64,000 nucleotides of DNA from Advenella faeciporci (GTDB lineage Bacteria > Pseudomonadota > Gammaproteobacteria > Burkholderiales > Burkholderiaceae_B), in NCBI RefSeq assembly GCF_014652395.1, contig NZ_BMYS01000001.1:62001-126000 (forward strand). The letters are read 5' to 3'. Position numbers and translations under genes: made by a program. The notes beneath the pieces were generated by a model. That model had not been told where the DNA came from, searched no databases, and was given only the letters and a program-made list of their open reading frames with translations. This document shows, piece after piece, positions 35,783-45,086 of this stretch (position 1 is the stretch's first letter; each line of letters starts with the position of its first letter).

Positions 35783-36331
35783 ATGGCGCCATCGCTGTTC
35801 GATTATGAAAGCCATTTAGAAGCCTGTGCAAAACAGGATGAGCAAGCCTTCAAAGCCCTGTATCAGCAGGAATCCGCGCAAATGCTGGGGCTGGCCATCA
35901 GCATGCTTGGCGATCGCGCGCTGGCCGAAGATTGCCTGCACGACACTTTTGTACAAATCTGGCGGCATGCCCGGCGTTTCCAGCGTGCGCTGGGTAGCGG
36001 GCGTGCCTGGATCTACAGCATTCTGCGCTACCGTGCCCTTAATCAATTGCGCAACCACGGCCGCTACACAGAACTGGATGATGAGTTTATTGAACGCCTT
36101 GCCGACGATAGTCCCCAGGCCACCGAACTGTTTGAGCAGAAAAGTGAAGAGAAACTGCTAAACCGCTGTTTGCAAGGTATCGACCGTAACCGCAGACACC
36201 CCATTTTACTGGCCTTCTATCATGGGCTGACCCATGAACAAATTGCCAGCCGCCTAACCATCCCACTGGGTACCATTAAAAGCCGTATTCGCGCCGGACT
36301 TCGCGCCTTACAGGAGTGTTTGCAAGCATGA
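35783..36331 (+). CDS. ECF-type RNA polymerase sigma factor
   Basis: A 182-residue sigma-70-family factor with region 2 (ALYQQESAQMLGLAISMLGDRALAEDCLHDTFVQIW, about 25-60) and region 4 (YHGLTHEQIASRLTIPLGTIKSRIRAGL, about 145-172), without region 3. It resembles the SigK/RpoE-like group controlled by RskA-type anti-sigma factors. Its stop overlaps the anti-sigma start (ATGA), so the two are made in a set ratio. Confidence 0.93.
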   Translation: MAPSLFDYESHLEACAKQDEQAFKALYQQESAQMLGLAISMLGDRALAEDCLHDTFVQIWRHARRFQRALGSGRAWIYSILRYRALNQLRNHGRYTELDDEFIERLADDSPQATELFEQKSEEKLLNRCLQGIDRNRRHPILLAFYHGLTHEQIASRLTIPLGTIKSRIRAGLRALQECLQA

Positions 36332-37041
36332 ATACCCAACACCCCGATGAACTTCGTACCTTAATTGGCGAATATCTGCTTGGCCTGCTTGATGAAGCGC
36401 AAGCCCGGGAAATTCACGATCTGATTGAAAGTGATAAAGACGCCGCCAAAATGGCCCTGCAATGGCAACAGCATTTTCTTGAACTTAGCGACCAGCTGCC
36501 GCCACAAACACCCTCGGCCCAATTATGGCCACGCCTGCAGAAAAGTCTTGGCCTGGACGCCCCCGTCAAACGGGCCAGCCCATGGAAAACATGGTGGCAA
36601 AGCCTGGCCGCCTGGCGTTTGGCCAGTGCCGCGCTGGCGTTTGCCTTGCTGATTGTTATTTTGCCAGAACTGTGGCAAAACGACATGTCCACCAACCGTT
36701 ATACCGCTGTCCTGCAGCCTCCGGGTGAATCTGCCCAGCCCGGCTGGGTCGTGCATATTGATCAAAGTGGCGGCCTGCTGCTGGAGCCCCTGAACGATCA
36801 ACCCATCCCGGCCAACCGCTCCATCCAGTTCTGGACCTTGGTTGATCCGGCCCTTGGTCCACGCTCTTTAGGTTTGGTGGAGCCGGGCAAACCACTGCAA
36901 CTGCCCGTAGAAAAAATTGGGGCCGTCCAGGCCGGACAGCTGTTTGAACTGACCCTGGAACCGGAAGGCGGCTCTCCCATTAACCGACCAACGGGACAAG
37001 TACTTTATATTGGCAGGGCAGTCATGGCCGCTCTCAATTAA
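36328..37041 (+). CDS. Anti-sigma factor, RskA-type
   Basis: A 237-residue membrane protein. The N-terminal cytoplasmic domain (ELRTLIGEYLLGLLDEAQAREIHDLIE) should bind the sigma factor; one transmembrane helix follows (about 95-110), then a periplasmic RskA domain (from VVHIDQSGGLLLEPL). It lacks the HxxxCxxC zinc motif of ZAS anti-sigma factors, so redox release is unlikely and regulated proteolysis more likely. The ATG at 36328 overlaps the sigma stop. Confidence 0.9.
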   Translation: MNTQHPDELRTLIGEYLLGLLDEAQAREIHDLIESDKDAAKMALQWQQHFLELSDQLPPQTPSAQLWPRLQKSLGLDAPVKRASPWKTWWQSLAAWRLASAALAFALLIVILPELWQNDMSTNRYTAVLQPPGESAQPGWVVHIDQSGGLLLEPLNDQPIPANRSIQFWTLVDPALGPRSLGLVEPGKPLQLPVEKIGAVQAGQLFELTLEPEGGSPINRPTGQVLYIGRAVMAALN

Positions 37042-37063
37042 AACGGTTTTTACATAAAAGTCA

Positions 37064-37172
37064 CGATTGGGAAATTTATTTTCCAATCGCGACATCCAAG
37101 GCATTCTCTCGCGGGTATATATACCAGGTGCTTTAACAAAGTACCGGCAAGGTTGATATTTTTCAGCCTTGC
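37064..37172 (+). promoter_or_regulatory. Two hairpins in the gap before the DUF4394 gene
   Basis: CGATTGG (37064-37070) pairs with CCAATCG (37083-37089), and GCAAGG (37147-37152) with CCTTGC (37167-37172, extendable by TGA/TCA with a wobble pair). The first may mark the end of the anti-sigma transcript but has no U-tract; the second is about 30 nt before the DUF4394 start and would lie in its leader. Confidence 0.45.
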
Positions 37173-37203
37173 ATTCATACCAAAAAACACTGAGAGAAAT
37201 TTT

Positions 37204-37995
37204 ATGAACATGCGTAAAACCCTGTTTTCGATTACTTTAACCGCTGGCGCAAGCGCCCTTTTGGCAGGCACCGCCAGTGCTGCAACCCTGCTGGCCCTGA
37301 CTGCCGATGGCCAACTTTATAAAATTGACACCAACAACCAGAAAATAACGGCCAACATGGCTGCCAGCAGCCCAAGCCCTCTGCGCGGTTTTGATATACG
37401 CCCCGCCAATGGCAAGCTTTATGCGTTGGGCAACGACCATCAGCTATACAACATTGATCTGTCCAGTGGCGCCGCCAGCAAAGTAGTGAAACTGAACAAG
37501 GAATTGCCAGGCAGCGGCCAGGCCGTGGTTGACTTTAACCCTGCCGCTGACAAGCTGCGTTTGCTGGCTGACGACGGCACCAGCTTTCGGGTTAATGTAG
37601 AAACAGGTGAAGTCGCTGTGGATGGCAGCACCGTCTATGCGGCAGATGGCCCTCATGCCGGCAAAAAACCCAATATCGCGGCCGGCGCTTACACCAACTC
37701 TTATGCGGGCACCAAAAGCACGGCCCTGCATACCATTGACCTGGCCAACAATAGCCTAATGTTGCAGAACCCGCCGAACGACGGCATTCAGCAACCGATT
37801 GGCAAAATTGCAGATGACCTGAAAGCAGTGGCCATGGATATTCACAGTGATGGCAAAGGTGGCAATACCGCCTACCTGCTAACAGGCTCCACCCTGCATG
37901 TACTGGATCTGGGCACTGGTAAACCCAACACCCTGGGTAAAATAGATGGCCTGCCAGGCAATGTCATTGATATTGCCGTGCTGCCAGGCATGTAA
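37204..37995 (+). CDS. DUF4394 domain-containing secreted protein
   Basis: A 263-residue protein with a signal peptide (cleavage near ASAA) and a beta-propeller-like domain of repeated strands (LLALTADGQLYKID, FDIRPANGKLYALG, VVDFNPAADKLRLLADDG, AYLLTGSTLHVLDLG). DUF4394 proteins are extracytoplasmic and of unknown function. It directly follows the ECF sigma/anti-sigma pair and is therefore a likely regulon member. The ATG at 37204 has GAGAG upstream. A strong terminator follows. Confidence 0.88.
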   Translation: MNMRKTLFSITLTAGASALLAGTASAATLLALTADGQLYKIDTNNQKITANMAASSPSPLRGFDIRPANGKLYALGNDHQLYNIDLSSGAASKVVKLNKELPGSGQAVVDFNPAADKLRLLADDGTSFRVNVETGEVAVDGSTVYAADGPHAGKKPNIAAGAYTNSYAGTKSTALHTIDLANNSLMLQNPPNDGIQQPIGKIADDLKAVAMDIHSDGKGGNTAYLLTGSTLHVLDLGTGKPNTLGKIDGLPGNVIDIAVLPGM

Positions 37996-38002
37996 GCTTA
38001 AG

Positions 38003-38030
38003 AACGGAAACGCCTTTGGGCGTTTCCGTT
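38003..38030 (+). terminator. Rho-independent terminator after the DUF4394 gene
   Basis: A perfect 12-bp stem AACGGAAACGCC / GGCGTTTCCGTT closed by a TTTG tetraloop lies just after the stop codon. A short T-rich stretch (TTTTT) follows about ten bases later. It separates the sigma-factor locus from the convergent LysR gene. Confidence 0.85.
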
Positions 38031-38065
38031 TCACACTATTTTTCGGAGAGCAGGGAAAACCCACC

Positions 38066-38965
38066 CTAAAAAAACACCCCACTTGCCTCGAAGTCTGCCG
38101 CCTTAAGACAGCTTTTGACTAGTGCAGGAATAAGCGGCCTTGGATCATCATGACGATAATGCAGGCAATAATCCAGTTTTTCCAGCCCATAACGGCTTTT
38201 GAGCAACACCAGTTTTTGTTGGCGCACCAGCCCGTTTGCCAGGCCCTGGGGTAAAAACCCAACACCGGCTCCTTCCAGGAGAAGCCCTGCCACTACACCC
38301 CACTGGTTGCATATCAGGGTGTGGCCAAATTTCACACCTGAACTTTCAAGCCAGCTATCCAGAATGTGTGTGGCACCCGAACCACGAGGCAGTGTGATCA
38401 AGGTTAGCTTTTCTACTGATGCGAGCTCCAGTAACGGCAAACGGCGGGCAATATCGGGCCGGGCACACCACACAAATGATGAACTGCGCAAAGGGATAGA
38501 AGTCAGCCCCGGCCGCCTGGCATGGCCCGCAATCACGGCCACGTCCAGCTCTCCTTTTTCAAGCCTTTCGGTTAACGCCTGGCCAATATCGGTTAACACA
38601 CTAATCGCCAGCGCCGGATGCTGCGTTTGCACTTGATGCACCCAGGCCGATAACCAGGTAATGGACGCCAGTTCACCTGAACCGATTCGACAACGCCCCT
38701 GTAAACCCGCGTTTGCCAAAACAATTTCCTTTAGTGCTTGCGCCTGCTGCAACAAGGCAATGGCATGGGGCAGCAAGCGTTCCCCGGCATCGGTCAAGCT
38801 GGCTTTATGGCCGCTACGGTCAAACAGGGGCTGGCCTAGTGACACCTCCAGTTCGGCCAGGCGCTTGGACAACGATGATACCGTCAAATTCACCCTTTCT
38901 GCCGCCACCGCAAAACTGGGACTACTGGCCGCCCAATAGAATGCTTCCAATTGTTTTAATGTCAT
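38066..38965 (-). CDS. LysR-family transcriptional regulator
   Basis: A 299-residue regulator with an N-terminal HTH (AVAAERVNLTVSSLSKRLAELE) and a substrate-binding effector domain. It is transcribed away from the adjacent alpha-hydroxyacid oxidase gene across about 108 bp, the classic arrangement in which the LysR protein controls its divergent neighbour. A hydroxy acid or its oxo product is the likely effector, by inference from that neighbour. Confidence 0.92.
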   Translation of the reverse strand: MTLKQLEAFYWAASSPSFAVAAERVNLTVSSLSKRLAELEVSLGQPLFDRSGHKASLTDAGERLLPHAIALLQQAQALKEIVLANAGLQGRCRIGSGELASITWLSAWVHQVQTQHPALAISVLTDIGQALTERLEKGELDVAVIAGHARRPGLTSIPLRSSSFVWCARPDIARRLPLLELASVEKLTLITLPRGSGATHILDSWLESSGVKFGHTLICNQWGVVAGLLLEGAGVGFLPQGLANGLVRQQKLVLLKSRYGLEKLDYCLHYRHDDPRPLIPALVKSCLKAADFEASGVFF

Positions 38966-39073
38966 TATTGAATAAAAGAAAACAAGTTATTACGATATTA
39001 ATCGCTTTTTTATTAGCAGCAATCATTTTACAGTGACTCATCGTAAACATATTCATATTGTCCAGGTAAGCCC

Positions 39074-40348
39074 ATGAAAGCATCAGCCCATCACACCCCA
39101 CCCCTGCAAAACACATCCAGCAGTGCATGGACAGCCTTTAACGGTGCCAACACCAAAAGCAAACTGGCAAACATACTTTCCCTGGAGGATTTTGAAACAA
39201 AGGCACGCGCTTATTTACCCAAAGCACTTTACGGTTACATTGCCGGCTCGGTTGAAACCCGCCAAAGCTGGAAAGACAACTTCAATGCATTTGAAGAATG
39301 GGGCTTTGTGCCACGCGTACTGCAAAATGTCGCACGGCGCAGCCAATCAACCACACTGTTCAACCATGAATGGAGCTGCCCTTTTGGCATCGCCCCCATG
39401 GGCATTGCGGCCCTTTCCACCTATGACGGCGACCAGGTCATGGCCCGGGCAGCGGCACAGGCCAATATCCCTTTTATTTTAAGCGGCTCTTCACTTACCC
39501 GCCTTGAAAGCATCATGGAGGTTGCCCCCAACAGCTGGTTTCAGGCGTATTTACCGGGTGAGCAGCAGCGGATAAATGGACTCATTGCACGAGTCAAAGC
39601 CGCTGGCGTAAAGACACTGGTTATCACCGTTGACATACCCGTGGCCGGCAACCGCGAAAACAATATCCGCGCCGGATTTTCAACCCCCTTAAGGCCCAGC
39701 AACCGCTTAATTTGGGATGGACTGACACACCCACGCTGGTTACTGGGCACCTTTTTGCGCACCTTGATGGATGGCGTTCCTCATTTTGAAAATTCTTTCG
39801 CAGAGCGTGGTGCTCCCATTATTTCACGCAATGTAGAACGGGATTTTTCCAACCGGGAACACCTGGATTGGGGCCATATCGAAAAAATCCGTGAGCAATG
39901 GCCTGGTCATTTAATCATTAAAGGCATCTTGAATGCGCAAGATGCCGCCCTTGCCAAAGCCAAAGGTGCTGACGGCATCATTATTTCCAATCACGGTGGC
40001 CGCCAGCTTGATGGCGCCGTTTCACCGCTACGAGTCTTGCCCGATGTTGTCCAGGCCACCGGCAAGCTTCCCGTTATGCTGGATGGCGGTATCCGCAGGG
40101 GCAGTGATGTGCTCAAAGCCCTTGCATTAGGGGCCAAATTTGTATTTCTTGGGCGCCCTTTCAATTTTGCCGCGGCTACGGCTTCACAGGATGGGGTTAA
40201 CCATGCCATTGCGCTACTGAAAGCCGAAATTGACCGCAATATGGCTATGCTGGGCGTGAATCAGCCTGAAGAACTGGGAGAGGCGTTTCTTATGCGCTTA
40301 TATTGTGAATGCCGAGGCCGTTACCAGCGCATTGGATACTGCCGTTGA
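39074..40348 (+). CDS. FMN-dependent alpha-hydroxyacid oxidase/dehydrogenase
   Basis: A 424-residue TIM-barrel flavoenzyme of the lactate/glycolate/mandelate oxidase family. Motifs are YGYIAGSVET near the start, PFGIAPMGIAAL, the substrate region WFQAYLPG, catalytic SNHGGRQLDG with His and Arg, and FMN-binding LDGGIRRGSDVLKALALGA. The hydroxyacid oxidised is unknown. The C-terminal tail RLYCECRGRYQRIGYCR is unusual: the +1 frame stays open to 40406 and reads as ordinary protein (IVNAEAVTSALDTAVDTAD), suggesting a late frameshift or an overlapped remnant. All catalytic residues lie before that point. Confidence 0.88.
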   Translation: MKASAHHTPPLQNTSSSAWTAFNGANTKSKLANILSLEDFETKARAYLPKALYGYIAGSVETRQSWKDNFNAFEEWGFVPRVLQNVARRSQSTTLFNHEWSCPFGIAPMGIAALSTYDGDQVMARAAAQANIPFILSGSSLTRLESIMEVAPNSWFQAYLPGEQQRINGLIARVKAAGVKTLVITVDIPVAGNRENNIRAGFSTPLRPSNRLIWDGLTHPRWLLGTFLRTLMDGVPHFENSFAERGAPIISRNVERDFSNREHLDWGHIEKIREQWPGHLIIKGILNAQDAALAKAKGADGIIISNHGGRQLDGAVSPLRVLPDVVQATGKLPVMLDGGIRRGSDVLKALALGAKFVFLGRPFNFAAATASQDGVNHAIALLKAEIDRNMAMLGVNQPEELGEAFLMRLYCECRGRYQRIGYCR

Positions 40349-40634
40349 CACCGCAGACATGATGACTTGGGTATGCCCAAATACGCTTGCGCGTTTGAAC
40401 AGGTAGCTGCTCCCCCCCTGTCCCTGCCTTATGCCTGGGGGCTGATGCTGGCAGGAACATAAAAAACAACGGCAAGCGCTGTTTTCCTGACAAATATCAG
40501 GTCAAATGTATTTTATTAAGATATTAAGTATTGATATAAAATACCTTAATCCGTATGATATGCAAATATAGTAAAAGCACAATTTCAAAATACCTGTATT
40601 TTCCATAGCATTACGCAATATCAAGGAGACACAA

Positions 40635-41639
40635 ATGAAAACAGTTAGTCCTGTCCGCAGAGCCCTGATAACCACCCTTCTATGCAGCAGCCTGTTCATG
40701 ATGCCATCCATGGGAATGGCCAACAACAATTACCCAACCGGCCCGGTGACCATGATGGTGCCTTATCCGGCGGGTGGTCCCAGTGATTCGATTGCCAGGG
40801 TCTTAAGCGGGCCTATTGGCAAACAGCTAGGTGTTCAGGTCATTGTGGAAAACCTGGGTGGCGCCACCGGTTCCATCGCTGCTAACAAAGTACTAAATGC
40901 CAAGGCTGATGGTAGCTATTTCTTTCAGGGAACCGCCAACGAGCTGATTTTGCCACCCCTAACCAATAGTGCTATCAAATTCAAGCCGAACGACTTCCGC
41001 AGTGTTCATCCTATAACCACGTCAAACCTTGTGTTGCTGGTAAAACAGGATTTGCCGGTTAATAGCGTTGAGGACTTTATTGCACTGTCTAAAAAACGGG
41101 CTTCCAGCACACCCCTGACTTATGGTTCGGTGGGTGTAGGCTCCCTTTATCACCTGATCTCGGACCGGCTTTCCCAAACCCTTAATGCAAACCTGGTCCA
41201 TGTTCCCTACCGTGGAACCACTAACGTAATGCAGGACCTGGCAGGCGGGCAGATTGATTTTGCCATCCAGGCATTTTCAAAAAACATGAAAGATATGGAG
41301 AAAGAAGGTCGCTATAAAATTATTGCCGTCCTTTCAAAAGAAAAGCCCGAAATCCTGCAGGAATACCCCATCCTGAGTGACGCCAAAGGCTTTGAAGACT
41401 TCAACTACTTTACCGGATCTTCCTATCTGGTGAAAAAAGACACGCCGGAACATATTGTTGAAAAGCTGAATAAGGCCATTTCCGCTGCCGTACAGGAACC
41501 GGAGGTTAGAAACGCACTGGGAGCCGATGGCCGTGTTGTTGCCAATCCAATGACGCCTGCACAAGCCAACGATTTTTACCAGGCAGAAATCCGGCAAACT
41601 GAAGATGTCATCAAGCAAACCGGCTTTAAGGGAAATTAA
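40635..41639 (+). CDS. Bug-family (TctC-like) solute-binding protein
   Basis: Periplasmic tripartite tricarboxylate transporter receptor, 334 residues, with a signal peptide ending near GMAN. Typical Bug features are VPYPAGGPSDSIAR, ENLGGATGSIAAN, and HVPYRGTTNVMQDLAGGQID. These genes are greatly expanded in Alcaligenaceae and mostly occur, as here, without TctA/TctB membrane genes nearby. The ligand is probably a carboxylate handled by the amidohydrolase gene that follows 32 bp later. AAGGAGACA precedes the ATG. Confidence 0.93.
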   Translation: MKTVSPVRRALITTLLCSSLFMMPSMGMANNNYPTGPVTMMVPYPAGGPSDSIARVLSGPIGKQLGVQVIVENLGGATGSIAANKVLNAKADGSYFFQGTANELILPPLTNSAIKFKPNDFRSVHPITTSNLVLLVKQDLPVNSVEDFIALSKKRASSTPLTYGSVGVGSLYHLISDRLSQTLNANLVHVPYRGTTNVMQDLAGGQIDFAIQAFSKNMKDMEKEGRYKIIAVLSKEKPEILQEYPILSDAKGFEDFNYFTGSSYLVKKDTPEHIVEKLNKAISAAVQEPEVRNALGADGRVVANPMTPAQANDFYQAEIRQTEDVIKQTGFKGN

Positions 41640-41671
41640 GCCAGACCATTTCAGCCACAGCAGGATAAAGA

Positions 41672-42853
41672 ATGAACAGCCATACAAACTATATACAGGC
41701 GCATTTTGACGAATTTGCCAAAATCCGCCACGATATCCACCAACACCCGGAGCTTGGCTTTAAAGAACATCGCACCAGCCACATTGTTCAGCAGCTACTG
41801 AAAGAATGGGGTTATGAAGTCCATACCGGTTACGGCACCACCGGTGTTGTGGGCGTGCTAAAAAAAGGAAACAGTAATAAAACCATGGGCATCCGGGCCG
41901 ACATGGATGCCCTGCCCCTGAAGGAAACCACCGGGTTGCCCTATGCCAGTGTGCACGACAATATCATGCATGCCTGTGGCCACGACGGTCATACCACCAT
42001 GCTGCTGGCAGCCGCCAAATACCTGGCTGAAAAAGGTGAGTTTTCGGGCACATTGAACCTGATTTTCCAGCCTGCCGAAGAAAGCCTGGGCGGCGCCAGG
42101 AAAATGATGGATGACGGTTTATTCAAGGATCACCCCTGCGATGCCATTTTTGGCATGCATAACGCACCCGGTTTTCCGCAAGGGCAATTGCTGTTCCGTG
42201 ACGGGCCAGCCATGTCTTCTTCCGATTACGTAACCATAACCATTACCGGTGTCGGCGGGCACGGTGCCCACCCGCATCTGGCCAAAGACCCGATTGTGGC
42301 GGCAGCCAGTATTATTATGGCGCTGCAAACCATTGTCTCACGTGAAGTAAACCCCAGCCAGCTGGCCGTTATCACCATTGGCGCAATGAATGCCGGCCAT
42401 ATCAATAACGTGATCCCCCAACAGGCCGTCCTGGAGCTTTCCGTTCGCGCTCTCAATGCCGAGGTTCGCAGCTTACTGGAAAACCGCATTAAAGCGCTGG
42501 TCAACGCACAAGCCGAAAGTTTTGGCGTAAGGGCGGATATCCACTACGAACGGGGCTACCCGGTACTGGTTAACACGCAGACAGAAACCGACTTTGCCCG
42601 CCAGACAGCCATTGAGTTTGCCGGCCAGGACAATGTCGTGCTTCAGACACCTGCCCGGCTGGGTAGTGAGGATTTTGCCTTCATGCTGGAAAAAGTGCCT
42701 GGATGTTATTTGTTTATTGGCAATGGTGAAGGCAACAAAGAAGGTGCCTGTGCCGTTCATAACCCTAATTATAATTTTAATGACAAAAACCTGGTAAATG
42801 GTGGCGCATTCTGGGCCTATCTGGCAGAACGCTACCTGAGCCATGCCGGTTAA
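41672..42853 (+). CDS. M20-family amidohydrolase (HipO-like)
   Basis: Zinc-dependent amidohydrolase of 393 residues in the hippurate hydrolase/N-acyl-amino-acid amidohydrolase group. Metal ligands are visible in RADMDALP, HACGHDGHT and QPAEES, and the dimerisation-domain GGHGAHPHLAKDP is typical. It lies 32 bp after a Bug protein, so the pair may import and hydrolyse an N-acylated amino acid or aromatic amide. The convergent IclR gene is the likely regulator. Confidence 0.93.
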   Translation: MNSHTNYIQAHFDEFAKIRHDIHQHPELGFKEHRTSHIVQQLLKEWGYEVHTGYGTTGVVGVLKKGNSNKTMGIRADMDALPLKETTGLPYASVHDNIMHACGHDGHTTMLLAAAKYLAEKGEFSGTLNLIFQPAEESLGGARKMMDDGLFKDHPCDAIFGMHNAPGFPQGQLLFRDGPAMSSSDYVTITITGVGGHGAHPHLAKDPIVAAASIIMALQTIVSREVNPSQLAVITIGAMNAGHINNVIPQQAVLELSVRALNAEVRSLLENRIKALVNAQAESFGVRADIHYERGYPVLVNTQTETDFARQTAIEFAGQDNVVLQTPARLGSEDFAFMLEKVPGCYLFIGNGEGNKEGACAVHNPNYNFNDKNLVNGGAFWAYLAERYLSHAG

Positions 42854-42879
42854 CCGGCCTGATTCAAGCCTGTTTTCAA

Positions 42880-43665
42880 TTAATATGCGCCTATTCTTTG
42901 CACGGTTTCAAGCAACATGGGCGCGTATTTTTTTTCAAACTCATCCAGGCTTATTTCTGACTGGTTAATGGCCAGCTGGATGGCCGCAAGCGGGTATCCA
43001 TGACGGTCCAGCAAGGCAGCACCAAGGCCCAGTTCACCATAAACAAACTGTTCTTTAGTGAGCCCATAGCCTTTTTTTCCCGCCAATTCAATTTCATTCA
43101 AAATCACCTGCCGGTCAAGCACGGTATGATGGGTAAATGCGATGAATTCCGAACGGTCCAGAATATCATCACGCTGTCCGGCATCAAGACAGGCCAATAT
43201 TGACCTGCCACCGCCGCTACAGTAAATAGGTACCCTCTTGCCCAATAATGAAGAAGAATAATACTCTGACTTATATTGATGACGGACTGCATAAACCGTT
43301 TCAGTATCATCAAACAGGCTTAGGCTTACACGACAGCGGCTAAGCTGGCATAACTCAAACAGATGCGGATTCACCGTCTCGATAAAAGCATCGTTCCTTA
43401 AAAAATGAAACGCAAGATCCAGCACTTTCAGGCTTAATGAATAACGACGGCTGGACTCATTTTTATTGATATAACCCAACGTTTGCAAAGTATGTGTAAA
43501 ACGCTGCACCGTACTTTTATCAAAACCGGTCAGCCTGCAAATATCCATCAGGCTTAACTCTCTTTCACTTTGACTGGTCTGTTCAAAACACTTCAGTACA
43601 TCAAAGGCCTTGCCCACTGATTTAACAACAAGCGCGTCATCTTCTAATAATTTTTTCTTGGTCAT
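42880..43665 (-). CDS. IclR-family transcriptional regulator
   Basis: A 261-residue regulator: N-terminal winged helix (LMDICRLTGFDKSTVQRFTHTL) and a C-terminal effector domain with SLLGKRVPIYCSGGGRSILA and GYGLTKEQFVYGELGLGAALLD. IclR proteins usually regulate aromatic or carboxylic acid catabolism. It is convergent with the Bug-amidohydrolase pair and divergent from the CynX-like transporter, either of which could be its target. Confidence 0.92.
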   Translation of the reverse strand: MTKKKLLEDDALVVKSVGKAFDVLKCFEQTSQSERELSLMDICRLTGFDKSTVQRFTHTLQTLGYINKNESSRRYSLSLKVLDLAFHFLRNDAFIETVNPHLFELCQLSRCRVSLSLFDDTETVYAVRHQYKSEYYSSSLLGKRVPIYCSGGGRSILACLDAGQRDDILDRSEFIAFTHHTVLDRQVILNEIELAGKKGYGLTKEQFVYGELGLGAALLDRHGYPLAAIQLAINQSEISLDEFEKKYAPMLLETVQRIGAY

Positions 43666-43895
43666 TATATGTAGAGTTGAACAAATAAGTACAGGTAAAT
43701 TCTGAGCCGGGAAGTTCTAGTATAAAGGATGTGCTTACTTCGGACTAGCAAAGACTGCCAAATCGGACCTGATCACATAAATTCAAAAATCGCGAATTGC
43801 CAGAGCCTGCCAACTCCACTTAAAAAAGAATTAAAAACCAGACTGCCACTCTCCTGTAGAATCCCCTTATCTTGTCACGACTTTACTTGGATTGC

Positions 43896-45086
43896 ATGCC
43901 CTCCTCTCAACGTACCTCCCTTTTATTTGCCTTTGCCATTATTGCCGTTGCCTTAAACCTGCGCCCCGTGCTGGCTTCGATCAGCCCGCTACTTGACAGC
44001 ATTCAGGCAGCAACCCAGATGAGCAACACTGCCGCCAGCCTGTTAACCACTCTACCCATTTTTGTCATGGGTGTGTTTGCCTGGCTGGGCAAATTTCTAC
44101 GTGGTTTTTTGGGAGAAAAGCAAGGCATTGCACTGGGTTTGTTACTCATTACCCTGGCCTGTCTGGCTCGCTTTCAATGGATAAGTACGGGTGGTTTACT
44201 ATTAACCGCCGTTGTGGCCGGAGCAGGTATTGCCATGATTCAGGCACTCGCACCCAGTATCATCAAACGAATTTTTAATACTCACGCAAACCGGGTCATG
44301 GGGCTGTACACGACCGGCATTATGGGTGGTGCGGCTTTTACGGCTGCAGCGGTGGTTAAACTGGAAGACATCACCCATTTATCCACGGCATTGGCTATCT
44401 GGACCATACCGGCGCTTTTCACCTTGCTTGCCTGGCTACTGCTAACAGACAAAAAAAACCAAAAACAAGCCGAAGTCAGCGTCAATAATCATACGCATAC
44501 AAGGCAAGGCTCTTTCCTGAAACAGCCACGTGCCTGGGAATTAATGATTTATTTTGGCATTTCAACCGGTGCCTATACCCTGGTGCTGGCGTGGTTGCCC
44601 CCTTTTTATACTTCTTTAGGCATGAAAGCCGCCAACGCCGGTTTTCTACTGAGTGGCATCAGTGTAATTGAAGTGCTTGCCGGTTTAACCGTTTCGGTTT
44701 TTACCCACCGTGTTAAAGACCAGCGTTTCTTGTTAATTGGGGTTTTGTTTTGCCTTGCGTTGGGTTTGTTATGTTTAATATTTGCACCCTTAACGTTGGT
44801 TTACCCGGCCATTGTTTTACTGGGCATTGGCCTGGGCGCCATCTTCCCGCTATCGCTTATTCTTACTTTAAGCCATAGCAAAGAACCTGCCCGCGCCGGA
44901 GACCTTGCCGCTTTTGTTCAGGGTGGTGGCTATATGATTGCCAGTTTCCTGCCTTTATTTGCCGGCATTGTTCGTGATGTGTTTGCGGATTTGACTTATG
45001 CCTGGGGATTAATGCTGGCAGGAACAGTCTTGCTCATTTTGATGAGCTGGCGGTTTTCCGAACGGTCTTATCGGGAGGGGTTGTAA
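43896..45086 (+). CDS. CynX/NimT-family MFS transporter
   Basis: A 396-residue twelve-helix transporter. The N-terminal ALNLRPVLASISPLLDSI is diagnostic of the cyanate/2-nitroimidazole (CynX/NimT) MFS group, and GIGLGAIFPLSLILTL lies in the second half. No cyanase or carbonic anhydrase gene is nearby, so cyanate is not supported as the substrate. ATG 43896 is preferred to a TTG at 43872. Divergent from the IclR gene across about 230 bp. Confidence 0.85.
   Translation: MPSSQRTSLLFAFAIIAVALNLRPVLASISPLLDSIQAATQMSNTAASLLTTLPIFVMGVFAWLGKFLRGFLGEKQGIALGLLLITLACLARFQWISTGGLLLTAVVAGAGIAMIQALAPSIIKRIFNTHANRVMGLYTTGIMGGAAFTAAAVVKLEDITHLSTALAIWTIPALFTLLAWLLLTDKKNQKQAEVSVNNHTHTRQGSFLKQPRAWELMIYFGISTGAYTLVLAWLPPFYTSLGMKAANAGFLLSGISVIEVLAGLTVSVFTHRVKDQRFLLIGVLFCLALGLLCLIFAPLTLVYPAIVLLGIGLGAIFPLSLILTLSHSKEPARAGDLAAFVQGGGYMIASFLPLFAGIVRDVFADLTYAWGLMLAGTVLLILMSWRFSERSYREGL

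Noticed and set aside
43896-45086. Cyanate transporter CynX as a firm name
   Set aside because: No cyanase or carbonic anhydrase gene is present; only family membership is supported.
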